21,920 bases of DNA, from NCBI GenBank assembly GCA_963973975.1, contig CAXBCF010000035.1, positions 1-21,920 of the forward strand, given 5' to 3'. Under the pieces are notes generated by a model. It made no database searches and was not told the DNA's origin. It saw only the letters and a list, made by a program, of their open reading frames with translations. This stretch comes from UBA1494_A sp963973975 (GTDB taxonomy: Bacteria > Bacteroidota > Bacteroidia > Flavobacteriales_E > Vicingaceae). Below are positions 14,088 to 21,920 of the stretch, one piece after another. Within the stretch, counting starts at the first letter, position 1. Every line of letters starts with the position of its first letter. The position numbers and the translations under genes are program-made.

Positions 14088-16883
14088 ATGAAATTTAAAT
14101 TAGAAAGCCTTAATCCAAAGGAATTCATCATCATAAAAGGTGCTCGAGTTCACAATTTAAAGAACATCGATCTTGCCATTCCGCGCAATAAGTTAGTAGT
14201 AGTTACCGGACTTTCAGGTTCCGGAAAATCATCTTTGGCTTTTAGTACACTCTATGCCGAAGGACAAAGAAGGTATGTAGAGAGCCTTTCTTCTTATGCT
14301 CGCCAATTTCTTGGCAAAATCGAAAAACCAGACGTTGATTACATTAAAGGGGTTGCACCGGCAATTGCCATTGAGCAAAAAGTAAACTCAACCAATTCAC
14401 GTTCAACGGTTGGTACAACTACAGAAATCTACGATTATTTAAAATTACTCTATGCTAGAATTGGGAAAACTATTTCTCCTGTAAGTGGTCGAGAAGTTAA
14501 AAGAGACCGACCCGTTGATGTTTTGAAACACCTCTTAAATTTAAAAGAAGGAAACAAAGCCTACGTGATTGCGACAATTGATTTGAAAGGGCAAAAAAAG
14601 AAAGAAGAGCAATTGGAGTTATTGCTGCAACAAGGTTTTAGTAGAGTTTTTTACAAAGAGGAAGATCGACTCTTGGAAGATGTGATGAATGAAGGTTTTA
14701 ATGAGGATAATTTAGAATTGGTGATTGATCGCTTTGTTGTCAGTAAGGAACTTGAAGATGAAGAGTCTAGAATTATCGATTCTGTTGAAACTGCATTTTT
14801 TGAAGGGAAGGGAGCATGTAAAATAAGAAGCATAGATGGTGAAAAGCACACAGAAACCATTTTTAATAATTTCTTCGAGGCTGATGGAATTGAGTTTATG
14901 GAACCGAGTGTTCACCTTTTTAGTTTTAATAATCCGATTGGTGCTTGTACAAAGTGCGAAGGTTTTGGAAAAGTAATTGGAATCGACGAAGATTTAGTAA
15001 TTCCCAACAAATCTCTTTCTGTTTATCAAGATGCAATTGCTTGTTGGAAAGGCGAAGTGATGCAAGATTGGAAAATACAACTCATTAAACACGCCGAAAA
15101 ATTTGATTTTCCAATTCACAAACCAATCTACGATTTAAGCGATGCACAAAAAGAATTACTTTGGGAAGGAAATGTGTATTTCAATGGGTTGAACTCCTTT
15201 TTTGAGCATTTGAGCAGTAAATCCTATAAAATTCACTACCGAGTAATGTTGGCTCGCTATAGGGGCAGAACTACTTGTCCTGATTGCAAAGGAAGTAGAT
15301 TGCGAAAAGAAAGCAGTTATGTTAAGGTTGGGAATGTGGCGATTCAAGAGTTGATCCATTCCTCCATTATAAAAGTTAAGGCTCATTTTTCTCAATTAAA
15401 ACTATCAGATTACGATCAAAAAGTAGCAAAACGAATTTTGACAGAAATCAATAACCGTGTTGATTACCTTATAAATGTTGGAGTTGGTTACCTCAGTTTA
15501 AATCGTTCGGCAGCTTCTTTATCGGGTGGAGAATCGCAGCGAATTAACCTTGCCACTTCATTGGGAAGTAGTTTAGTTGGTTCCATGTACATTCTAGATG
15601 AGCCGAGCATTGGCTTGCATCCAAAAGATACAGAGCGTTTGATAGAAATATTAAAGGCATTAAGAGATTTAGGAAATACAGTGATTGTGGTGGAACACGA
15701 TGAAGACATTATTCGTGCAGCAGATGAAATTATCGATTTAGGACCTGAAGCGGGAAGTAGAGGAGGAAACTTGGTTTTTCAAGGAAATTTTGCTGCTTTA
15801 AAGAAAGCCAACACTTTAACAGCTGATTATTTAAATGAAAGGAAACATGTTAGTAAAAAAACAAAATTCAATACCTCCAAAAACTTCATAGAAATTTATG
15901 GAGCTAAGGAAAATAACCTCAAAAACATTGATGTAAAATTTCCGCTCAATAGCATGACTGTTGTTTCAGGAGTTAGTGGTTCAGGAAAATCAACCTTAGT
16001 TAAAAAAATCATTTATCCCACCATTCAAAAACGATTGGGAGCTTATGGTGATAAAACTGGAGCATATAAATCATTAGAAGGTGCTGTTAATTTATTGAAA
16101 GATGTGCAATTCATCGATCAAAATCCAATTGGTCGTTCTTCTCGTTCTAATCCTGTTACCTACGTAAAGGCTTTCGATGAAATAAGGGCTTTGTATTCCA
16201 ATTTGGGACTTTCTAAATCTCGCGGTTATAAACCTGCTTTTTTCTCTTTTAATGTCGATGGAGGAAGGTGTGAAGTTTGCCAAGGGGAAGGAGAAATTGT
16301 TGAGGAAATGCAATTCATGGCTGATATTCACCTAACCTGTGAAGCTTGTGAAGGAAAACGGTTTAAAGATGAAATTTTAGAAGTACAATTTCACGGAAAA
16401 AACATTGCCGATGTATTAGACATGACCGTAGAAGATTCAATTGATTTTTTTAACTCCTTTGAAAATGATAAATACTCAATGAAAGTGGCAGAGAAATTAG
16501 CACCATTGAACGAGGTAGGTTTGGGATATGTAAAACTAGGACAATCCTCCGGATCTCTGAGTGGAGGAGAAGCGCAGCGCATTAAATTAGCCACTTATTT
16601 GGGCAAAGGTGGAACTACCCAACACACACTATTTATTTTTGATGAACCAACTACTGGACTGCACTTTCATGACATTTCAAAACTCTTAAAATCCTTTGAT
16701 GCATTGCTCCAAAAAGGGCATTCATTATTAATTATTGAGCACAACATGGAAGTGATAAAGCATGCTGATTGGATCATTGATTTGGGACCCGAAGGTGGTG
16801 AAAATGGTGGTAACTTGTTGTATGAAGGTGTTTTGAGTGATTTTAAAAAGAATCAAATGTCAATCACCGCTCAATATTTGTAG
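14088..16883 (+). CDS. uvrA: excinuclease ABC subunit A
   Basis: A full-length 931-residue UvrA, the damage-sensing ATPase of nucleotide excision repair, which works as a dimer with UvrB. First ABC half: Walker A GLSGSGKSSL near 41-50, the UvrB-interaction stretch after SLSSYARQFLGKIEKPDVDYI, zinc-finger cysteines CTKC (about 286) and CPDC (about 397), signature SLSGGESQR near 477 and ILDEPSIGLHP. Second half: GVSGSGKSTL near 629, zinc-finger pairs CEVC (about 728) and CEAC about 20 residues later, signature SLSGGEAQR near 823 and IFDEPTTGLHF. Both ATP sites and both zinc sites look intact. The propeller gene starts 25 nt after its stop, so read-through is possible. It has a 186-bp upstream gap before the divergent sigma gene. 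Confidence 0.99.
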   Translation: MKFKLESLNPKEFIIIKGARVHNLKNIDLAIPRNKLVVVTGLSGSGKSSLAFSTLYAEGQRRYVESLSSYARQFLGKIEKPDVDYIKGVAPAIAIEQKVNSTNSRSTVGTTTEIYDYLKLLYARIGKTISPVSGREVKRDRPVDVLKHLLNLKEGNKAYVIATIDLKGQKKKEEQLELLLQQGFSRVFYKEEDRLLEDVMNEGFNEDNLELVIDRFVVSKELEDEESRIIDSVETAFFEGKGACKIRSIDGEKHTETIFNNFFEADGIEFMEPSVHLFSFNNPIGACTKCEGFGKVIGIDEDLVIPNKSLSVYQDAIACWKGEVMQDWKIQLIKHAEKFDFPIHKPIYDLSDAQKELLWEGNVYFNGLNSFFEHLSSKSYKIHYRVMLARYRGRTTCPDCKGSRLRKESSYVKVGNVAIQELIHSSIIKVKAHFSQLKLSDYDQKVAKRILTEINNRVDYLINVGVGYLSLNRSAASLSGGESQRINLATSLGSSLVGSMYILDEPSIGLHPKDTERLIEILKALRDLGNTVIVVEHDEDIIRAADEIIDLGPEAGSRGGNLVFQGNFAALKKANTLTADYLNERKHVSKKTKFNTSKNFIEIYGAKENNLKNIDVKFPLNSMTVVSGVSGSGKSTLVKKIIYPTIQKRLGAYGDKTGAYKSLEGAVNLLKDVQFIDQNPIGRSSRSNPVTYVKAFDEIRALYSNLGLSKSRGYKPAFFSFNVDGGRCEVCQGEGEIVEEMQFMADIHLTCEACEGKRFKDEILEVQFHGKNIADVLDMTVEDSIDFFNSFENDKYSMKVAEKLAPLNEVGLGYVKLGQSSGSLSGGEAQRIKLATYLGKGGTTQHTLFIFDEPTTGLHFHDISKLLKSFDALLQKGHSLLIIEHNMEVIKHADWIIDLGPEGGENGGNLLYEGVLSDFKKNQMSITAQYL

Positions 16884-16908
16884 CTTTGTTTACACGAATA
16901 ATTATAAG

Positions 16909-18168
16909 ATGCTACGATTCATACTTTTCATGATACTTTTCTATCCATTGCTACTAAGCGCTCAATGGAGTACAGCTAATGGGATAAATAATGGGAGAAA
17001 CGATGATATCTTTTTTGTGAATGATTCTGTTGGATATGTAGCAGGTGGACCAAGCGGTGAAATTCGAAAAACAACGGATGCAGGGGATAATTGGTCGGCA
17101 ATTTTTACAGGAGGTCCATATTTGCGATCTATTGAATTTATAGATGATTCAGTTGGTTTTGCAGGGTCATTGGATTCAAGTTTTTACATGACTGCTAATG
17201 GTGGAGCTACTTGGATAAATATTCACAACAGGTTGCCTTCTCCTGCTTTGGAGATTTGTGGATTATCAATTCCAACCGACAGTGTGATTTATGGTTGCGG
17301 TGTTTACAGTCAACCTGCATACATTGTAAAATCTACCGATCGTGGAAATACTTGGACCACCATTGACATGAGTCCTTATGCTTCTTCCTTGGTTGAAATT
17401 CATTTTTTATCCGCAGACACAGGATTTGTTTGCGGTCAAGCAGATTCTCTGAGTGATGGTGGTATCATTTTTTATACAACAGATGGGGGACAAAATTGGC
17501 AATCTGTCTATAAAACATTCACCAACTTAGACTATATCTGGAAAATTCAATCTCCTGATGGAGTGAATTATTTTGCTTCAGTTTCTTCAGTTCCTTCTGC
17601 CGGGAATACTACTTTTTTAAAGTCTACAGATGGAGGAATGACATGGACTCAGGGTGTAGTTGATACCACTTGGCATGACATTCAAATGATTGGTTTTTTG
17701 GATTCATTAAAAGGTTGGACAGGAGGGAGAGATCACCTTTTTGAAACAGTAGACGGTGGAGCAACTTGGAATACTGTTACAATTCCAGGTGGAGGAAGCT
17801 ATTACAACCGCTTTTTAAAATTAAATGACAGTACTGCATTTATATCGGGTACTAAAATTTATAAATACGGAAGCAATACATTGCCTGTATCTGTCACAAA
17901 AAATGAAGCCTCTGTAGAAATTCATTCTTTAACTATTTTCCCAAACCCAACCAAACAACTTCGTTTTAAAGTTAATATGGAAAATTCAAGCACAGCAGTT
18001 ATTCAGTTAATTGATTTAAAAGGAAATGTATTAGAATTTTTTAATCGAAGTACCTTGGTAAAAGGAGTGCATGAATTTACTGCTTCAAAAAAACATGCAC
18101 CTCAAGTTGCGTTTTTATTGATGCGCACAAATGAAGGGTTTTATACTGAGAAAGTAGTTTTAAAATAA
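16909..18168 (+). CDS. secreted beta-propeller protein with T9SS sorting domain
   Basis: A 419-residue secreted protein. I chose the ATG at 16909 because it yields a clean signal peptide (MLRFILFMILFYPLLLSAQ, cleavage after AQ). A longer in-frame start at 16837 would overlap uvrA and bury that signal. Residues about 20-330 carry BNR/Ycf48-like repeats with the Asp-box pattern S/T-x-D-x-G-x-T-W: KTTDAGDNW, STDRGNTW, TTDGGQNW, STDGGMTW and ETVDGGATW. These form a beta-propeller. The last 80 or so residues (LTIFPNPTKQLRFKVNMEN and on, ending TEKVVLK) are a type A T9SS C-terminal domain, so it is exported and attached to the cell surface or released. It follows uvrA by 25 nt without functional relation that I can see. 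Ligand unknown. Confidence 0.92.
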   Translation: MLRFILFMILFYPLLLSAQWSTANGINNGRNDDIFFVNDSVGYVAGGPSGEIRKTTDAGDNWSAIFTGGPYLRSIEFIDDSVGFAGSLDSSFYMTANGGATWINIHNRLPSPALEICGLSIPTDSVIYGCGVYSQPAYIVKSTDRGNTWTTIDMSPYASSLVEIHFLSADTGFVCGQADSLSDGGIIFYTTDGGQNWQSVYKTFTNLDYIWKIQSPDGVNYFASVSSVPSAGNTTFLKSTDGGMTWTQGVVDTTWHDIQMIGFLDSLKGWTGGRDHLFETVDGGATWNTVTIPGGGSYYNRFLKLNDSTAFISGTKIYKYGSNTLPVSVTKNEASVEIHSLTIFPNPTKQLRFKVNMENSSTAVIQLIDLKGNVLEFFNRSTLVKGVHEFTASKKHAPQVAFLLMRTNEGFYTEKVVLK

Positions 18169-18505
18169 TACTGATTGATAATTGATAATTGAGTTTTTAT
18201 ATTAATTGATCAAGGGGAAGTAATGAAAGGACTCTATTTTAAACATATAATTCCTGATTTATTTCTAATTAATTTAATTTATTTTATTTTAAGATTTCTA
18301 TTTGATATATATTTAATGAACTAACACTTTTTTTTAACTATTCTAAACAGATGAAAATTTTTTATGTTAATAATTGTAGTTAACTACCTCACATACATAT
18401 ATAAATTAAATAATTTATATAAAAAAGATAAGCAACCATTTTTAAATTCAAACGTCTATTTAATATTAAAATTGATAATACTTGTTTAAATAAAATTATA
18501 ATTCC
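18169..18505. other. 337-bp AT-rich intergenic region
   Basis: No gene was seen. It holds short TTGATAA repeats right after the propeller-gene stop and an AT-only perfect palindrome at 18398-18421 (11-bp arms, 2-nt spacer). A promoter for the large surface protein must lie here, but I found no convincing TTG/TAnnTTTG pair. The absence of a GC-containing stem means no Rho-independent terminator could be called. Confidence 0.75.
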
Positions 18506-21500
18506 ATGAAAAAGCTACTACCTCTTTTACTTTTAGTTTTAACTTTTCAAAGTTTGCATGCGCAAAGATTTGATTGGTTAGAAATTTATTCAAGTTCTGG
18601 TTTTGTTTCAGGATTTAATTCCGTTACTGAAGTTAAAGGAAATAATGTAATTGTTGCAGGGGAATTCCAAGGAACAATTAGTTTTGGTTCTACTGTTTTA
18701 AGTGCTGGAAGTGCTTCAAGAAGCATTTATGTGGCAAACTTTGATACTTTAGGCAATTTTAGATGGGCGGTAAAAGGAGGCTCTACAACAGGCTTTTCAG
18801 GTTTTAGAGACTTAGATATTGATCAATATGGAAATATTTATTTGATAGGTATTTTCTCTAATTCTTGTACTTGGGGTTTATTAACTCTTTCAACTAGCGG
18901 TGGAGCATCTTCTTTTAATGAAGGATTTATTGTTAAGTTAAATTCCCAAGGAGTTTCCCAATGGATTAGAGGGGTTTATACACCTGGGGGCTTCTTTAGT
19001 ACAAGTTCTTTAAGTGAAATATCTGTGGCAGATAGCAGTGTGTATTTTGGTGGTGCCTTGTTTCGATCTATTGCCGTAACTAGTTCCACTTTACAGATAA
19101 TTCAAACCGCTACTGTTAGCAATGGCTATGTAGCAAGATTAGATTTAAATGGAAATTTTAATTTTCTACAAAGGATTATAAACACAAGTCAAGGTAGTTC
19201 AGGAACACTCAGTGATATCGAAGCAATTAATGACTCCACCTTCTACATAACAGGTTTATATAGAGGTGTATTTACTTTTGGATCAAATAATGTTAGCTAC
19301 AATAGCGGTAGTTTTAATAGGGTTGTTCTAGCAAAGTTTACTGGTGCAAACTGTGATTTTCTTACTTTTTCAACATCAGGTAATAGTCCATTTAGTCAAC
19401 CACAATTAGAGCTTACAAATAGCTTTATTTATCTTGCAGGCGTATTTTCAAATAGTTTAAATTTTCAAACTAAATCGATTTCAGCAACAGGCTCTTCTTC
19501 ATTTGCTAGATTTTGGTTCGTCGCTAAATTTGACTTAAATGGTGTTATTCAAGAATTAGTAAATGTTGGGGTTGAGAGCAGTACTGTATCTGATATCGCA
19601 CATACAGATAAAAATGAAGTGTTTATTGTTGGCTCTTTTATGGACAGCCTGCAGCTAAACGGAAATACTGTCTTTTCTAATGGCAGTAATGACATGATAA
19701 TGGTAAATTTAGATAGTAGTCTAAATTTTAATTGGTTGCAAACCGGGGGAGGTGGTAACTCTGATAATGCATATTCTGTATCATCGGATAATAGTTCTAA
19801 TGTATATGTTTTAGGAGATTTTCGAGGGTTATCACAATTTGGATCTACATTTTTTACAGGAAATAATGCATTTACAACTTCTATACTTATGAAATTAAGT
19901 GAATGTGGAAACAACCCGGTTCCTTTATCGTTCTCTGGGGATACTAATTTCTGTGCAGGTCAAAATCTTAGAATTCAAGCCAATCCTCCAACTTTTTCAA
20001 CTTTTCAGTGGTTGAAAGATTCTATAACCTTAGCAGGAGAAATTTTTAGAGACCTGATTATAGATAGTACTGGAAATTATCAAGTTATAGTTAATGGACA
20101 AGGTTGTGTTGATACCTCTAGAGCAGTCCAGGTAAGAGTTGGAACTCCACCAACAGTTGTTTTAAGTATAAATGATACGGTCTGTGAACAAGATGCTCCT
20201 TTAGTATTGACTGGGGGAACTCCTTTAGGCGGCATTTATAAAGGACCAGGAGTAGTAAATAATACTTTTGATCCTTCTTTAGTGTCTATAGGGAACTCTC
20301 CAATAACCTATGTTTTTTCAAATGGAGGTTGCCGCGATTCAGCTACAGCAAATATTTTTGTAAAACCTGCACCTACAGTATTTTTTGCTCCTATACCGAA
20401 CCTTTGTATAACAGCTTCACCTATAACTTTAACTAATGCCTTTCCTTTTGGTGGGGTATTTTCAGGTAATGGAGTTAGTGGTGGACAATTTGATCCAGCT
20501 ATAGCAGGAGGTGGTTTTCATACGATAACATATACCTATACCGATAGAAATGGCTGTTTTGGAATTGCAACTCAAACCATAGAGGTTGATACTTTACCGA
20601 TTACAAATCTAGCATCTCTTCCAACCTTATGCAACAATAGCGGCGTCTATACTTTAACTGAAGGCTCTCCATCAGGTGGAGTCTATCAAGGCATTGGTGT
20701 TGTTAATGGGCGTTTCGATCCTAGTGTTAGTGGTGCCGGAACATTTACTATCGATTATACAGTTACTAATCAATGTGGAAGTTCAACTTCAACACAAAGT
20801 ATTACAGTAAACCCTGAACCTATAGTAAGTTTAGGAGCTTTAACAGATGTATGCGAAGGAAGTGGTTTAGTTACTTTAAGCGGAGGAACCCCAGTAGGAG
20901 GAATTTATTCAGGAGTTGGAGTAAGTGGAGGACAGTTTAACCCAATTACCGCAGGAGTAGGGACTTTTACTATTTTCTATGATTTTACCGATGCTATAGG
21001 ATGTAGCTCTAGAGATTCATCTACAATAACGGTAAATGCACTACCTACAATAACAATATCTAATGATACCTCTATTTGTAGTGGTAGCAGCATTTCATTA
21101 AATGCAACAGGAGGTACAACTTACTTATGGAGCAATGCAGCATCTACAGCAACTATCAATGTAAGTCCAACAACTACAACACAGTATTTCGTAACAGTAA
21201 CCAATGCTTCTAATTGCACAGCAGTAGAAGATGTTACAGTAACGGTTAATGCAAACCCAATAGCAAGTATAAGCGGAACAACCATCATCTGTGAAGGTAT
21301 TAGCACCACATTAACAGCAAGTGGTGGTTCATCTTATGTATGGGATAATACTACTACCAATTCAAGTATATCGGTATCTCCAATTGTAAGTACTACTTAC
21401 ACAGTAACAGTAACTGACTTAAATGGCTGTACAGATGTGGAAAGTCAATTAGTGACAGTAAACCCTTCACCAAATGTTAGTTTAGGATCATTTACTGATG

Positions 21501-21920
21501 TATGCGAAGGAAGTGGTTTAGTTACTTTAAGCGGAGGAACCCCAGTAGGAGGAATTTATTCAGGAGTTGGAGTAAGTGGAGGACAGTTTGACCCAATTTC
21601 AGCCGGAGTAGGGACTTTTACTATTTTCTATGATTTTACAAATGCCATAGGATGTAGTTCTAGAGATTCATCCACAGTAACAGTTAATGCATTACCTGCA
21701 ACAACCATATCTAATGATACCTCTATTTGTAATGGTAGCAGTGTTTCATTAAATGCAACAGGCGGAACAACTTACTTATGGAGCAACGCAGCTACAACAG
21801 CTACTATCAATGTAAATCCCACAACTACAACACAGTATTTTGTGACAGTTACTAATGCTTCTAGCTGCACAGCAGTAGAAGATGTTACAGTAACGGTTAA
21901 TGCAAACCCAATAGCAAGTA
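18506..21920 (+). CDS. giant secreted SBBP/Ig-like repeat adhesin (3' end outside window)
   Basis: The frame from the ATG at 18506 is open without a stop to the window end, giving more than 1,138 residues. The first 20 residues are a signal peptide (MKKLLPLLLLVLTFQSLHAQ). Residues about 24-470 are SBBP-like beta-propeller repeats, with units such as DIDQYGNIYLIGIFS, FIVKLNSQGVSQWIRG and SSNVYVLGDFRG. From about 472 a chain of 70-80-residue Ig/PKD-like domains follows, each with a Cys near its start and a Gly-Cys or similar pair near its end (DVCEGSG, SICSGSS, IICEGIS). Three diverged domains of one type (about 550-775) precede an A-B-C trio (about 775-990), then A-B again and the start of C. 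This is the build of a gliding-motility or adhesion protein exported by T9SS; a C-terminal CTD is expected beyond the window. Sugar or surface binding is inference. Confidence 0.9.
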   Translation, partial: MKKLLPLLLLVLTFQSLHAQRFDWLEIYSSSGFVSGFNSVTEVKGNNVIVAGEFQGTISFGSTVLSAGSASRSIYVANFDTLGNFRWAVKGGSTTGFSGFRDLDIDQYGNIYLIGIFSNSCTWGLLTLSTSGGASSFNEGFIVKLNSQGVSQWIRGVYTPGGFFSTSSLSEISVADSSVYFGGALFRSIAVTSSTLQIIQTATVSNGYVARLDLNGNFNFLQRIINTSQGSSGTLSDIEAINDSTFYITGLYRGVFTFGSNNVSYNSGSFNRVVLAKFTGANCDFLTFSTSGNSPFSQPQLELTNSFIYLAGVFSNSLNFQTKSISATGSSSFARFWFVAKFDLNGVIQELVNVGVESSTVSDIAHTDKNEVFIVGSFMDSLQLNGNTVFSNGSNDMIMVNLDSSLNFNWLQTGGGGNSDNAYSVSSDNSSNVYVLGDFRGLSQFGSTFFTGNNAFTTSILMKLSECGNNPVPLSFSGDTNFCAGQNLRIQANPPTFSTFQWLKDSITLAGEIFRDLIIDSTGNYQVIVNGQGCVDTSRAVQVRVGTPPTVVLSINDTVCEQDAPLVLTGGTPLGGIYKGPGVVNNTFDPSLVSIGNSPITYVFSNGGCRDSATANIFVKPAPTVFFAPIPNLCITASPITLTNAFPFGGVFSGNGVSGGQFDPAIAGGGFHTITYTYTDRNGCFGIATQTIEVDTLPITNLASLPTLCNNSGVYTLTEGSPSGGVYQGIGVVNGRFDPSVSGAGTFTIDYTVTNQCGSSTSTQSITVNPEPIVSLGALTDVCEGSGLVTLSGGTPVGGIYSGVGVSGGQFNPITAGVGTFTIFYDFTDAIGCSSRDSSTITVNALPTITISNDTSICSGSSISLNATGGTTYLWSNAASTATINVSPTTTTQYFVTVTNASNCTAVEDVTVTVNANPIASISGTTIICEGISTTLTASGGSSYVWDNTTTNSSISVSPIVSTTYTVTVTDLNGCTDVESQLVTVNPSPNVSLGSFTDVCEGSGLVTLSGGTPVGGIYSGVGVSGGQFDPISAGVGTFTIFYDFTNAIGCSSRDSSTVTVNALPATTISNDTSICNGSSVSLNATGGTTYLWSNAATTATINVNPTTTTQYFVTVTNASSCTAVEDVTVTVNANPIAS
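20804..21454 (+). repeat. 651-bp super-repeat of three Ig-like domains, copy 1
   Basis: This is the first A-B-C unit of the surface protein. Segment A contains SLSGLALTD-like DVCEGSG and GGIYSGVGVSGGQF, B contains NDTSICSGSS and TTYLWSNAAST, and C contains TTIICEGIS and SYVWDNTTT. It is exactly 651 bp (217 codons), so it keeps the frame. B and C are themselves distant relatives of one another. Confidence 0.9.
21455..21920 (+). repeat. super-repeat copy 2, cut by the window end
   Basis: A second unit begins exactly 651 bp after the first; 466 bp are visible. By hand comparison of 424 aligned bases (21497-21920 against 20846-21269) I count about 34 differences, roughly 92% identity, with no gap. 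The first 93 bases of that alignment are identical, including synonymous sites, and the final 55 or so are too. A third copy may follow outside the window. Confidence 0.88.

Noticed and set aside
16837..16908. In-frame ATG of the propeller gene inside uvrA
   Set aside because: It would overlap uvrA by 47 bp and place 24 residues, including a polar stretch, before a clean signal peptide that starts at 16909.
18398..18421. Perfect 24-bp palindrome upstream of the giant protein gene
   Set aside because: It consists only of A and T in an AT-rich gap, and is followed by A rather than T on the plus strand, so chance is likely and a terminator role is not supported.
19549..19914. 121-residue open frame on the minus strand inside the giant surface gene
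   Set aside because: It is antisense to a continuous frame with a signal peptide and repeated domains, and has no recognisable domain of its own.

Overview
The window is typical of a low-GC member of the Bacteroidota, most likely Flavobacteriales. The signs are a tmRNA with the tag GENNYALAA, a surface protein with a type IX secretion (T9SS) C-terminal sorting domain, weak or absent Shine-Dalgarno sequences, TAnnTTTG-like promoter elements, and flavobacterial-looking housekeeping genes (recA, uvrA, bcp, nth). The order-level placement is inferred from these features, not from a search.

Layout. Positions 1-460 hold ssrA (tmRNA) on the minus strand with a hairpin downstream. Positions 605-3583 hold a tight plus-strand operon: a GNAT acetyltransferase, a sodium:solute symporter and a PLP-dependent alanine/ornithine-racemase-like enzyme, probably for uptake and handling of an amino acid or related compound. 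A 466-bp gap follows, with imperfect inverted clusters of a CGCAAAGA-type motif and a perfect 26-bp palindrome just upstream of the next gene. That gene (4050-5084) is a membrane-anchored SRPBCC protein fused to a GyrI-like domain. A symmetric hairpin at 5257-5295 separates it from a converging 774-residue GT-C-like membrane protein (5346-7670, minus).

A minus-strand block follows, with bcp (peroxiredoxin) and recA upstream, then a TPR lipoprotein overlapping an ABC-F ATPase by an ATGA stop/start. A perfect 14-bp-stem hairpin lies between recA and the lipoprotein start. bcp-recA diverges from nth (endonuclease III), and a perfect 9+5+9 palindrome sits in the shared region. Tail to tail with nth are a 66-residue orphan protein and an ECF sigma factor (minus). 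uvrA then reads rightwards, so three DNA-repair genes (recA, nth, uvrA) lie within about 6 kb.

The right end is surface biology. A beta-propeller protein with a T9SS sorting domain (16909-18168) follows uvrA closely. After a 337-bp AT-rich gap comes a very large secreted protein, open from 18506 past the window end (over 1,138 residues). It has a signal peptide, an N-terminal SBBP-like propeller and a chain of Ig-like domains, the last of which form a 651-bp, three-domain super-repeat that has been duplicated and is about 92% identical where compared by hand.

I see no CRISPR array, insertion sequence, prophage, tRNA, rRNA or recognisable defence system. The most notable items are the palindrome between the two DNA-repair promoters, the hairpin abutting the lipoprotein start, the reduced iron-sulfur ligand set of Nth, the racemase/symporter/acetyltransferase operon and the actively rearranging adhesin repeats.
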